Shown here one piece after another: positions 8,709 to 16,412 of a stretch of DNA of 64,000 nucleotides (positions are counted from its first letter, which is position 1; every line of letters begins with the position of its first letter). Position numbers and translations under genes: made by a program. Below the pieces are notes generated by a model. That model saw only the letters and a program-made list of their open reading frames with translations. It was not told the DNA's origin and did no database searches. Source of the DNA: Paraburkholderia madseniana (GTDB lineage Bacteria > Pseudomonadota > Gammaproteobacteria > Burkholderiales > Burkholderiaceae); the NCBI RefSeq assembly GCF_009690905.1, contig NZ_VOSW01000012.1, forward strand, positions 62,001 through 126,000, in the 5' to 3' direction.

Positions 8709-9911
8709 TCAGGCTGGCTTCACTACATTCTTCGGTTTGAAACTCGCGGACCACTTCATCGCCGGCAGTTCGACCAGCCGGTAGAACACGTAGGCCACCG
8801 GCACGGCCACCAGCATGTAGCCGAACGACGGCCAGATCGACATCTGCAGCGACGAGCGGAACAGGATCGACGACAGCAGCACGAAGATGGGCAGATGGAT
8901 CAGATACAGCGAGAAGCTGAAATCGCCGAACCGTGACAGGAGGCGCACGCCCGGGGTATCGGCATTGCGGCGTTCCAGTGCCTTGTACAGGTAGAACGCG
9001 AAACCGACGGCCCAGAGCTGGAACGCGCCGTACTGGCCGAAATGAAACGCCGCGCAGCCGAGCGCAATGAACGCCGCGGCGAGTGCGTAGAGCCAGACCG
9101 ACGAACGCGCATCCGGCGCGCTACGGGCCTTCGCGTCGGCGATCCACGCGCCGAGCGTCCACGAAAACCAATAGGACGTGAAGAACTGCATGTCGTGGCG
9201 TTCGAGCACATAGGCGGACACCACGTTAATGACCGCGACGATCGCCAGCACGGAAGTCATGCCCAGACGCCGGCGCAGCGCGAACAGCAGCGGATAGATC
9301 GCGTAGAACTGCACTTCGAGCGATAGCGTCCAGAGCGCGCCGTTCGACCCAAACGTCTTGCCGGCCACGCCTTGCAGCGAAAACAGGTTGACGAGGAATG
9401 CCTGCAGGCCGATCTCGCGGATCTTGTGGTTGACCGGCGGCAACTGCAAGCTGGCCCAGTCGAGCGCAAAAGTCAGCACGAGCGCCGCCAGCAATACCGG
9501 ATAAATACGCGCAAAACGGCGGATCCAGAAATTGCCGGTGTCGAGCCGGTAGTCGGGATTTTTTGCCAGACGTAGCGCGCCGCCGCGATGAATGCAGTAG
9601 CCGCTGATCACGAAGAAAATCGGCACGCCGGCCGAACCCCACGCAATCGGGAAGGTCAGGTAGGCGGCGATCGTACTCAGACTGAAAGAATGGCCGACGC
9701 TCTGGTGAAAGGTCTGCATGCCCACCCATTCGACCTGGCGGCAATGAAAATAGGCGACCAGAAGCGCGGCGAAGCCCCGCATGGCGTCGATTACATGTTC
9801 CTTGCCGGCGCTCTCGGCGCGCGCTTCGCTCTGCGCGCGCGGCGCGGCGGCCTTTCGTGACGGGGAAAGGGGCAGGGATGAGCCGGCGGCATCCAGTGCT
9901 GAGTCGCTCAT
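8709..9911 (-). CDS. Acyltransferase 3 family membrane protein (second copy)
   Basis: This 400-residue polytopic protein is of the acyltransferase-3 family. It has HVIDAMRGFAALLVAYFHCR near residues 39-58 (the His is the conserved family residue), then VPIFFVISGYCIHRG and FWIRRFARIYPVLL. About ten hydrophobic helices follow. The first 37 residues are Ser/Ala/Arg-rich and likely cytoplasmic. AAGGA lies eight to nine bases before the ATG. It is convergent with the glycosyltransferase operon and is a different protein from the acyltransferase at 492-1580, not a recent duplicate. The likely role is acetylation or another acyl decoration of a surface glycan. Confidence 0.85.
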   Translation of the reverse strand: MSDSALDAAGSSLPLSPSRKAAAPRAQSEARAESAGKEHVIDAMRGFAALLVAYFHCRQVEWVGMQTFHQSVGHSFSLSTIAAYLTFPIAWGSAGVPIFFVISGYCIHRGGALRLAKNPDYRLDTGNFWIRRFARIYPVLLAALVLTFALDWASLQLPPVNHKIREIGLQAFLVNLFSLQGVAGKTFGSNGALWTLSLEVQFYAIYPLLFALRRRLGMTSVLAIVAVINVVSAYVLERHDMQFFTSYWFSWTLGAWIADAKARSAPDARSSVWLYALAAAFIALGCAAFHFGQYGAFQLWAVGFAFYLYKALERRNADTPGVRLLSRFGDFSFSLYLIHLPIFVLLSSILFRSSLQMSIWPSFGYMLVAVPVAYVFYRLVELPAMKWSASFKPKNVVKPA

Positions 9912-10154
9912 GCGCGGTCCTTAATCTGAAGGAAGAAAAAGCTTATCCCCCGGGCACGCCGTGCGCGCCCGCGGTGCATCACATGCTAGTGCACCACGGA
10001 GGTAAAAAATCGATAAAAAATTGCGTGGGAAATCGAATTAAATGGCGATTTTGTGACGAAGTGTAATTCCGTATAAGTACTTGCTACATCGAATTATTTG
10101 CCGGTTTTGTTGTGCTAATTTAAGGCACGGATTCTCTTGACCAGAGGTGAAGTC
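9912..10154. other. AT-rich intergenic region
   Basis: The stretch 10000-10130 is AT-rich and contains AAAAAATCGATAAAAAATTG and repeated ATCGAATTA words. It separates divergent genes (acyltransferase leftward, small peptide rightward) and is presumably promoter DNA. A TTGCTA/TAATTT pair exists near 10082-10120, but its spacing is not convincing. Confidence 0.4.
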
Positions 10155-10298
10155 ATGAACCTGCATTTACTCGCCGGCATTGCCGTGCTGCTGATCCTTG
10201 TCGCCGCCTCCGCCTACCGGGAGGCGCTGCGCAACGAACCGATCCGCCGTTTTCGGATGAACCCGGGCAAGCTGCCCCAGCTCGACGAGAACGAATGA
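10155..10298 (+). CDS. Small 47-residue single-pass membrane protein
   Basis: An ATG at 10155 is preceded by an AGAGGTGA ribosome-binding site at 10143-10150. It opens 47 codons encoding a peptide that starts MNLHLLAGIAVLLILVAASA, one strong hydrophobic helix. A basic then acidic tail follows (YREALRNEPIRRF ... LPQLDENE). Codon use is typical of genes in this window, with G or C in most third positions, which argues for real coding. No family is recognised. It stands alone between AT-rich regions, beside the second acyltransferase and galU. It could be a small regulator of a membrane complex, but nothing in the sequence fixes the role. Confidence 0.6.
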   Translation: MNLHLLAGIAVLLILVAASAYREALRNEPIRRFRMNPGKLPQLDENE

Positions 10299-10604
10299 TC
10301 TGTGTCCGGGAGCGCCGTCGTGCATCCACCATGCGCCCCCGGACGCGCGCGAGGTGACCTGCGATCCGCTTCGCCGGATACGTAAAATTTTCGGAATTTC
10401 AGAAAATAATTCGTTGCCGGTACGTAATTGTTTCCTGATGCATGTCACGATCCGGAATATCGAAAGCCAATCGAATTATTTATTCGAATCGAGAAAAATT
10501 AACGCACGAAATGGATTAATTTTTTTGTTAGTCTTTTCGGCGACATCGAGTGGCCGCGAGGCCCGCGAACACACTAATTTCTAACCGATGTGGGAATGCC
10601 AACC
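10299..10604. other. Intergenic region upstream of galU, AT-rich in part
   Basis: The first 70 bases are GC-rich. From about 10380 to 10530 the DNA is AT-rich with repeated TCGAATTATTTATTCGAATC-like words; TATTCGAATCGAG and TCGAATTATT suggest imperfect symmetry. No gene is seen. It presumably carries the galU promoter. Confidence 0.4.
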
Positions 10605-11522
10605 ATGCTGAAAGTCACCAAAGCCGTGTTTCCCGTAGCGGGCCTCGGGACACGCTTTTTGCCGGCTACCAAAGCAAGCCCCAAGGAAATGCTGCCGATC
10701 GTCGACAAGCCGCTGATTCAATACGCGGTTGAGGAAGCGATTGCCGCCGGCATCACCGAGATGATCTTCGTGACGGGCCGCAGCAAGCGCGCTATCGAAG
10801 ATCATTTCGACAAGTCCTACGAGATCGAAGCGGAACTCGAGGCACGCAACAAGCAGAAGCTGCTCGACCTCGTGCGCAGCATCAAGCCGGCTAACGTCGA
10901 CTGCTTCTATGTGCGTCAGGCCGAAGCCCTCGGTCTGGGTCATGCGGTGCTGTGCGCCGAGAAACTGGTGGGCGACAGCCCGTTCGCCGTGATTCTGGCG
11001 GACGACTTGCTGCATAGCTCGAAGCCGGTGATGAGCCAACTCGTCGACACCTTCAACCACTATCACAGCTCGGTGATCGGCGTCGAAACCATCGCGCGCG
11101 AAGACAGCCGTTCGTACGGCGTCGTGGATGGCCGCGAGTGGGAAGACAATGTGATCAAGCTGTCAGGCATCGTCGAAAAGCCGGCGCCGGACAAGGCCCC
11201 GTCGAACCTCGGCGTGGTGGGCCGCTACGTGTTGATGCCGACCATCTTCAAGCATATCCGCGCGCTCAAGCCGGGCGCGGGCGGTGAGCTGCAATTGACC
11301 GACGCGGTGCAATCGCTGCTGACCGAAGAACAGGTGCTCGCGTACCGCTACTTCGGCACACGCTTCGATTGCGGCAGCAAGTTGGGCTATCTGAAGGCGA
11401 CGGTGGAATTCGCGCTGCGTCATCCGGAAGTGAAGGCGGAATTCGAAGCGTATTTGCAAACCTATATGCAGGCGAATATGCAGGCCAGCGTGCCGGCGCA
11501 GTACACGGCTGAAGCAGCTTAA
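10605..11522 (+). CDS. galU: UTP-glucose-1-phosphate uridylyltransferase GalU
   Basis: The 305-residue product makes UDP-glucose from UTP and glucose-1-phosphate in the cytoplasm, feeding glycan synthesis. The nucleotide-binding signature GLGTRFLPATKASPKEMLP is near residues 13-31. The bacterial GalU pieces 'FVTGRSKRAIEDHFD', 'QAEALGLGHAVLCA' and 'FDCGSKLGYLKA' are all present, and length matches the family. Three in-frame starts exist (GTG 10590, ATG 10596, ATG 10605); the last gives the usual family start MLKVTKAVFPVAG and has a GGA upstream. Location next to surface-polysaccharide genes fits its role as donor supplier. Confidence 0.95.
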   Translation: MLKVTKAVFPVAGLGTRFLPATKASPKEMLPIVDKPLIQYAVEEAIAAGITEMIFVTGRSKRAIEDHFDKSYEIEAELEARNKQKLLDLVRSIKPANVDCFYVRQAEALGLGHAVLCAEKLVGDSPFAVILADDLLHSSKPVMSQLVDTFNHYHSSVIGVETIAREDSRSYGVVDGREWEDNVIKLSGIVEKPAPDKAPSNLGVVGRYVLMPTIFKHIRALKPGAGGELQLTDAVQSLLTEEQVLAYRYFGTRFDCGSKLGYLKATVEFALRHPEVKAEFEAYLQTYMQANMQASVPAQYTAEAA

Positions 11523-11584
11523 CGTGTAGGAGACCTTTCACGCTTCACGCAGAAGCAACGCGCAGTACTACCGCGCAAATTAAA

Positions 11585-11617
11585 ACGGGCGCCGCATGAT
11601 GCGGCGCCCGTCTTTCT
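11585..11617. terminator. Perfect 13-bp hairpin terminator between galU and glcB
   Basis: Arms at 11585-11597 and 11599-11611 are perfect complements. The plus strand continues with a T-rich TCTTTCT and the left flank has AAAA, so it can end both galU and, from the other side, glcB transcripts. Confidence 0.8.
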
Positions 11618-11704
11618 ATCTGGCCTGGTTTGGGGCTGAGATTCAAGACTCAGGCGGGCCCGAAAGATCGAGCCTTATGCCTGGGCCACTGCCCAAAAAA
11701 GCCT

Positions 11705-13879
11705 TTACTGCGCCTTCTTCACTTCCAGCCGGAACTTATGCAGCAACGGTTCCGTGTAGCCGCTCGGTTGTTCACGTCCTTCGAACACCAGTGCCTGCGC
11801 GGCCTTGAACGCCAGCGTGTCGAAGCCCGGCGCCATCGGCTGGTAGTGCGGATCGCCCGCGTTCTGCTCGTCGACCACCTTCGCCATGCGCTTGAAGGTC
11901 TCTTCGACCAGCTCGCGCGTGACCACACCGTGATGCAGCCAGTTCGCAATGTGCTGGCTGGAGATGCGCAGCGTGGCGCGGTCTTCCATCAGACCGACGT
12001 TGTGAATGTCCGGCACCTTCGAGCAGCCCACGCCCTGATCGACCCAGCGCACCACGTAGCCGAGAATGCCTTGCACGTTGTTCTCGACTTCGCTGCGGAT
12101 CTCGTCCGCGTTCCACTTCGCTTCGGCGACGACCGGGATCGTCAGCAGGCCGTCGAGCAGTTCGTCGCGAACCTTCGCGTAGTCCGTGCGTTCGAGTTCC
12201 TGCTGAACCGCCTGCACGTCGACCTGGTGATAGTGCAGCGCATGCAGCGTCGCGGCGGTCGGCGAGGGCACCCATGCGGTGTTCGCACCGGCCTTCGGAT
12301 GCGCGATCTTCTGTTCGAGCATGGCGTGCATCAGGTCCGGCATGGCCCACATGCCCTTGCCGATCTGCGAGCGGCCACGCAGGCCCGCGCTCAAACCGAC
12401 CAGCACGTTGCTGCGCTCGTACGCGGCAATCCATGCGCTCGACTTCATGTCGCCCTTGCGCATCATCGGGCCGGCTTCCATCGCCGTGTGCATTTCGTCG
12501 CCGGTGCGGTCGAGGAAGCCCGTGTTGATGAACGCGACACGCTCGGACGCTTCGCCGATACAGGCGAGCAGGTTGACGCTGGTGCGGCGCTCCTCGTCCA
12601 TGATGCCCATCTTGATCGTGTTGCGCGGCAGCTTGAACAGGTCTTCGACGCGCGCGAACAGTTCGCTCGCGAACGCGACTTCGGCCGGGCCGTGCATTTT
12701 CGGCTTCACGATATAGATCGAACCGGTGCGCGAATTCAGCTTGTGCTTGCGGTCGTGCAGCGCGCACAGCGTGGTGATGACACCATCGAGAATGCCTTCC
12801 GGAATCTCCTTGCCGTCTTTCGTCAGCACGGCCGGATTCGTCATCAAATGACCGACGTTGCGGATAAACAGCAGCGAGCGGCCATGCAGCACGATCGGCG
12901 CCGTGCCGTTCGCGGCGGTGTACACGCGATCGGTGTTCAGACTGCGCGTGAAGGTCTTGCCGCCCTTCGTGACTTCTTCCGTCAGGGTGCCGTTCATCAG
13001 GCCGAGCCAGTTGCGATAGAGCTGGACCTTGTCGTCCGCATCCACTGCTGCAACCGAGTCTTCGCAGTCGATGATCGTACTCACCGCGGCTTCGACCAGC
13101 ACATCCTTCACGTGCGCCGAATCGGTCTTGCCGATCGAATCGTTCGCGTCGATCTGGATTTCGAAGTGCAGGCCGTTGTGCTTCAACAGCACGGCGGACG
13201 GTGCGCTCGCGTCGCCCTGATAGCCGATGAACTGCGCCGGCGTTTTCAGTTCGGTCTTGCCGCTTTTCAGCGTGACGACGAGCTTGCCGCCTTCGACGCT
13301 ATACAGCGTGGCGTCGACGTGCGAGCCGTTCGCGAGCGGGGCGGCCTGGTCGAGAAACTTGCGGGCATAAGCGATCACCGCGGCGCCACGCACCGGGTTG
13401 AAGGCCTTCTGCTTTTCTGCGCCGTTGGTCTCGGGGATCGCATCGGTGCCGTACAGCGCGTCGTACAGGCTGCCCCAGCGTGCGTTGGCCGCGTTCAGCG
13501 CATAGCGCTGATTCGACAGCGGCACGACGAGCTGCGGGCCGGCCTGTTCGGCGATTTCGGTGTCCACGTGGTCGGTCGTGGCTTTGACGCTTGCCGGCGA
13601 CGGCACGATGTAGCCGATGCCTTCGAGGAAGGCACGGTACGCGCGCAGATCGCGCACCGGACCCGGATTGGCGCGATTCCATGTATCGAGTTCGGTTTGC
13701 AGGCGGTCGCGCTCGGCCAGCAGCGCACGGTTTTTCGGCGCCAGCTCATGCACGAGGGCGTCGAAACTTGACCAGAATGCGGCGCTGTCGATTCCGGTGC
13801 CGGGCAGGGCTTCGGTTTCGACGAACTGGTCGAGGTTGGCGGCGACTTGCAGTCCACCGCGCGTGTTCATCTGAGTCAT
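11705..13879 (-). CDS. glcB: Malate synthase G
   Basis: The 724-residue product condenses glyoxylate with acetyl-CoA to malate; the length matches malate synthase G (about 723). Family motifs include '[17 protein letters not shown]' in the first half and '[10 protein letters not shown]' near the C-terminus, the latter part of the catalytic region. The open frame extends to 13918, but the ATG at 13879 has a TGGAGC site and gives the normal N-terminus [16 protein letters not shown]. The GlcG-like gene lies 102 bases upstream on the same strand, the usual partner in glycolate/glyoxylate loci. It ends convergently with galU. Confidence 0.95.
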   Translation of the reverse strand: MTQMNTRGGLQVAANLDQFVETEALPGTGIDSAAFWSSFDALVHELAPKNRALLAERDRLQTELDTWNRANPGPVRDLRAYRAFLEGIGYIVPSPASVKATTDHVDTEIAEQAGPQLVVPLSNQRYALNAANARWGSLYDALYGTDAIPETNGAEKQKAFNPVRGAAVIAYARKFLDQAAPLANGSHVDATLYSVEGGKLVVTLKSGKTELKTPAQFIGYQGDASAPSAVLLKHNGLHFEIQIDANDSIGKTDSAHVKDVLVEAAVSTIIDCEDSVAAVDADDKVQLYRNWLGLMNGTLTEEVTKGGKTFTRSLNTDRVYTAANGTAPIVLHGRSLLFIRNVGHLMTNPAVLTKDGKEIPEGILDGVITTLCALHDRKHKLNSRTGSIYIVKPKMHGPAEVAFASELFARVEDLFKLPRNTIKMGIMDEERRTSVNLLACIGEASERVAFINTGFLDRTGDEMHTAMEAGPMMRKGDMKSSAWIAAYERSNVLVGLSAGLRGRSQIGKGMWAMPDLMHAMLEQKIAHPKAGANTAWVPSPTAATLHALHYHQVDVQAVQQELERTDYAKVRDELLDGLLTIPVVAEAKWNADEIRSEVENNVQGILGYVVRWVDQGVGCSKVPDIHNVGLMEDRATLRISSQHIANWLHHGVVTRELVEETFKRMAKVVDEQNAGDPHYQPMAPGFDTLAFKAAQALVFEGREQPSGYTEPLLHKFRLEVKKAQ

Positions 13880-13981
13880 CGACTGCTCCATCCTTGAATG
13901 GGACCGATGAGGGGGCATCGGTCCGTGTTGTGCTTCGTTTTTATTGCCGCCGCTTTGAACGGATTCCGAATGGCTCCGGAC

Positions 13982-14386
13982 TTAAGCGGCGATTGCCTGA
14001 ATACCCGCCTTGGCGATTTGTGCGTCCTGATCCGACTTGACGCCCGACACGCCGACCGCGCCGACCACCTGGCCGTCGACGATCACCGGCACGCCGCCTT
14101 CCAGCGTGCCTTGCAGCGGTGCGCTCAGGAATGCCGTGCGGCCATTGTTGATCATGTCTTCATATACCTTGGTTTCGCGGCGGCCGATCGCCGAAGTGCG
14201 GGCTTTTTCCGTCGCGATGTACGCGCTGGCCGGCGCGCTGCCGTCCAGACGCAGCATGCCGAGTTGATGGCCGCCGTCGTCGACCACCACGATGGCAACG
14301 GCCCACTGGTTCTTCTCGGCCTCCGCGCGAGCGGCTTCGAGGATTCGGGTCGTTTCGGCAACGGTCAACACGGGTTTGCTCAGCAT
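13982..14386 (-). CDS. GlcG/HbpS-family protein
   Basis: This 134-residue protein is of the GlcG/HbpS (DUF336) family, with the hallmark 'VAIVVVDDGGHQLGMLRLDG' and a glycine-rich C-terminal half (LEGGVPVIVDGQVVGAVGVSG). AGGAAA lies a few bases before the ATG. Members are found in glycolate and other oxidation operons and some bind haem; the exact role of GlcG remains unclear. Here it directly precedes malate synthase G on the same strand, which supports co-expression for glyoxylate use. Confidence 0.85.
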   Translation of the reverse strand: MLSKPVLTVAETTRILEAARAEAEKNQWAVAIVVVDDGGHQLGMLRLDGSAPASAYIATEKARTSAIGRRETKVYEDMINNGRTAFLSAPLQGTLEGGVPVIVDGQVVGAVGVSGVKSDQDAQIAKAGIQAIAA

Positions 14387-14749
14387 AATGAATTTCCTGT
14401 TTCGTTTATGGTAGGGATGCTTCTACACGTTGAATCCAGTGACGCGCCGGAGTGTGCCCGGCGCCGGCTCTGTCTTTGCCCGAGCGGTTCGATTGTGGAT
14501 TTTACGTCCAAGCGCTGTCGGAAGAAACGGCCGCATCGCCCGGCCGGTTTCAGGCAGCGCGTCGAATCCCGCCGGATTCGCGCTCGCGCGGCGCAAACTC
14601 TTGCGCAGCAGGCGTTCCGGGGCGGGCCGCTCAATACGAAGCTCAATACGCCGCTCAAGTTCGGCGCAACCGATATCCGGCAACACGCGCCGGCGCTTTA
14701 CAATCGGAGTTCAACACAAAAAGCGCGTGTTTCCCACACCACTCACACT
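14387..14749. other. Intergenic region, no gene seen
   Basis: These 363 bases separate the leftward GlcG-like gene from the rightward MOSC gene. Open frames exist on both strands, but none has a family resemblance or ribosome-binding site. It should hold the two divergent promoters; no specific site is recognised. Confidence 0.4.
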
Positions 14750-15625
14750 ATGCCTACCATCAGCGAGCTTTTCGTCTATCCGATCAAATCCTGCGCCGGC
14801 ATTGCGTTGAACGAAGCACGCCTGCTCGCCACCGGCCTCGAATACGATCGATGCTGGATGGTCACCGACCCGAGCGGCGCAATGCTCACACAGCGCGCGT
14901 ATCCGCGCATGGCGCTGATCAGGGTCGAGCTCGGCGAACATGAACTCGTGATCCGCGCGCCGGGCATGAGCGAGCTGCGCACGCCGCTCGACGCCGCCGG
15001 GCTGAGCGCTCCGCAGAAGGTGCAAACCGTGGTCTGGGGCGACGCGGCCTATGGACTCGACACCGGAGAAGAGAGCGCAGCGTGGTTTTCAGCGTTTCTC
15101 GGCGTGCCGTCGCGGCTTCTGCGCTTCGATCCCGAACGCGAACGGCAGGTCGATCCGGACTACACCGCTAGCGTCCCCGGGGCCACCACGTATTTCGCCG
15201 ATGGTTTTCCGCTGCTGGTGATCGGCCAGGCCTCACTCGACGATCTGAACGTGCGCCTGAACAGTAAAGGCGCGCCGTCGATTCCGATGGACCGGTTTCG
15301 CCCCAACGTCGTGCTGACGGGACTCGATGCGTACGAAGAGGATTATGTCGAGAGTCTGAGTGTCGACGGCGCAGAGGAGGAGGCCGTGCAACTGCAACTG
15401 GTCAAGCCATGCTCGCGCTGTCCGATGCCGACTATCGATCAGGCGAAGGGCGCGCGCGATCCCGATTGGCCGAACGAGCCGACCGACACGATGAGCGTCT
15501 ACCGGGCGAATCCGCAGCGGGATGGTGCGGTGACATTCGGCAACAACGCGCTCGTCGCGCGCGGGGCCGGAGCGTGGCTGCGCGTCGGGCAAACGGTCGA
15601 CGCTGAATTGGGCTTTGGCGATTAA
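14750..15625 (+). CDS. MOSC domain protein (YcbX/mARC-like molybdoenzyme)
   Basis: The 291-residue product has an N-terminal MOSC beta-barrel (ELFVYPIKSCAGIALNEARL, residues 5-24). It also has a C-terminal MOSC domain with 'RFRPNVVLTG' and KPCSRCPMPT near residues 218-227, whose cysteine is the expected molybdenum-cofactor ligand. YcbX and the mitochondrial mARC proteins reduce N-hydroxylated compounds using this fold. There is no C-terminal ferredoxin domain here, so an external electron donor would be needed. The ATG at 14750 gives the normal family N-terminus; the longer frame back to 13898 is not coding. Confidence 0.85.
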   Translation: MPTISELFVYPIKSCAGIALNEARLLATGLEYDRCWMVTDPSGAMLTQRAYPRMALIRVELGEHELVIRAPGMSELRTPLDAAGLSAPQKVQTVVWGDAAYGLDTGEESAAWFSAFLGVPSRLLRFDPERERQVDPDYTASVPGATTYFADGFPLLVIGQASLDDLNVRLNSKGAPSIPMDRFRPNVVLTGLDAYEEDYVESLSVDGAEEEAVQLQLVKPCSRCPMPTIDQAKGARDPDWPNEPTDTMSVYRANPQRDGAVTFGNNALVARGAGAWLRVGQTVDAELGFGD

Positions 15626-15735
15626 CGCCGGCCACGCCCGGTCAGCGCCGCGAGGATCACCGGCATCGGCACGGGCTTGACGAAATGATGATTGAATCCG
15701 GAGCGTAACGACTCGCGCCTGTATTGAGCAATTTG
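15622..15735 (-). pseudogene. C-terminal remnant of a response-regulator receiver domain
   Basis: Read leftward, this frame ends in a TAA at 15624-15622 and encodes about 37 residues. They include RRESLRSGFNHHFVKPVPMP, which is the last helix-strand segment of a CheY-like receiver domain with its conserved Lys-Pro pair (FVKPV). Upstream of it no receiver start, phospho-acceptor Asp or kinase is found. It therefore seems to be the tail of a lost hybrid kinase or response regulator. Its stop overlaps the end of the convergent MOSC gene by a few bases. Confidence 0.6.
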
Positions 15736-15779
15736 AAGTCCCGACAGAATCGAAGCTCACTATTCTGTTTTCTTCGGTC

Positions 15780-15953
15780 ATTCCGGCAAGGTATCTGGCA
15801 CGGCTTTCTTACGAACAAATTGCCGCTCGGGAGGACGAGGTAGCGCGAATCGCACGGGATAGCGAAGCGGGCAGCCGCATCTACGCCGTGTCCTCGATCC
15901 TGCGTCTGATCTGCAAGAACATCGGGTTGGGCTTCGCCACCATCGCTCCATAA
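15780..15953 (+). pseudogene. Truncated remnant of a GAF-domain sensor protein
   Basis: This frame gives about 57 residues ending at a TAA at 15951. The part from residue 8 on reads like a charged linker (SYEQIAAREDEVARIAR) followed by the first helix and strand of a GAF domain (AVSSILRLICKNIGLGFATI). Such GAF starts are common in sensor kinases of these bacteria. The stop comes where the domain should continue, and no matching continuation was found in the other frames. It has no ribosome-binding site or clear start, so it is judged a fossil next to the receiver-domain remnant on the opposite strand. Confidence 0.5.
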
Positions 15954-16078
15954 CGGCCGGCACACAGAGCGGATCTACAACCTGTGTAGGTATATTTCCA
16001 TACCGATCGGTCAGATCGTGCGCGGTGAGTGTCGCTAAGTGCCGCGAAACACTGCCCGCACGCGTACGGTGCTGCGTC

Positions 16079-16093
16079 GCACCATCCCTGTGC
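16079..16093 (+). promoter_or_regulatory. Possible NtrC binding site
   Basis: GCACCA, three bases, then CTGTGC matches 10 of 12 positions of the enteric NtrC pattern GCACCA-N3-TGGTGC. It lies about 100 bases upstream of the sigma-54 -24 box, a normal enhancer distance. One site only; treat as a candidate. Confidence 0.35.
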
Positions 16094-16193
16094 CTCGCTG
16101 CATCAAGACGTGCCCCACATCCTGCTGACAGCAGACCCGTGTCATATGCCGCAAATCCCCGTTCCACGGCGCTGCAGCGGGAATCTCACTCAA

Positions 16194-16210
16194 TTGGCAC
16201 AACCTTTGCG
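16194..16210 (+). promoter_or_regulatory. Sigma-54 (-24/-12) promoter of the nirB operon
   Basis: TTGGCAC, five bases, TTGC matches the RpoN consensus exactly, with the GG and GC dinucleotides 12 bases apart (16196 and 16208). Transcription should begin near 16220, about 190 bases before the nirB start codon. This predicts nitrogen-limitation control through an enhancer-binding activator such as NtrC. Confidence 0.85.
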
Positions 16211-16224
16211 TTAAGCCTTGCCAT

Positions 16225-16339
16225 CGGATCAACGTGGATCCGCCGCGAGTGCAACAACAAAGTACTCGCCGCAGCACAGGTCAGGACAACGGCGTCCCCC
16301 GAACTCAGTCATCGACTGGGTTCGCGGGACGCCGTTTTT
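16225..16339 (+). promoter_or_regulatory. nirB leader: hexaloop hairpin plus intrinsic terminator (possible NasT/ANTAR attenuator)
   Basis: Immediately after the predicted transcription start, a perfect 6-bp stem (16225-16230 with 16237-16242) closes the hexaloop AACGTG, with A at position 1 and G at position 4 as in ANTAR-protein target RNAs. A second hairpin pairs 16245-16252 with 16262-16269 around a nine-base A-rich loop, which does not fit the hexaloop rule. Then arms 16288-16310 and 16314-16336 form a long hairpin followed by a T run (16335-16339), a typical intrinsic terminator about 75 bases before nirB. Nitrate-responsive antitermination by NasT at nas leaders has this layout. NasS/NasT themselves are not in the window. 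Confidence 0.6.
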
Positions 16340-16412
16340 ATTTCCGGAATCGCTTTCGCGCAGCAGCCAGCCGGCAGCGATTCGAGCCCAGCACATTGAG
16401 GAAGCCGCGGTC

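Noticed and set aside
11630..13771. 713-codon open frame on the plus strand, opposite glcB
   Set aside because: It is the reverse complement of malate synthase G; composition is Arg/His-rich and no domain is visible.
13898..14749. Upstream extension of the MOSC frame
   Set aside because: It runs through the intergenic gap and over the GlcG-like gene on the other strand; MOSC homology begins only at 14750.
16067..16083. GGTGC-N6-GCACC inverted repeat upstream of nirB
   Set aside because: The half-sites face the wrong way for NtrC; the overlapping GCACCA-N3-CTGTGC site fits better.
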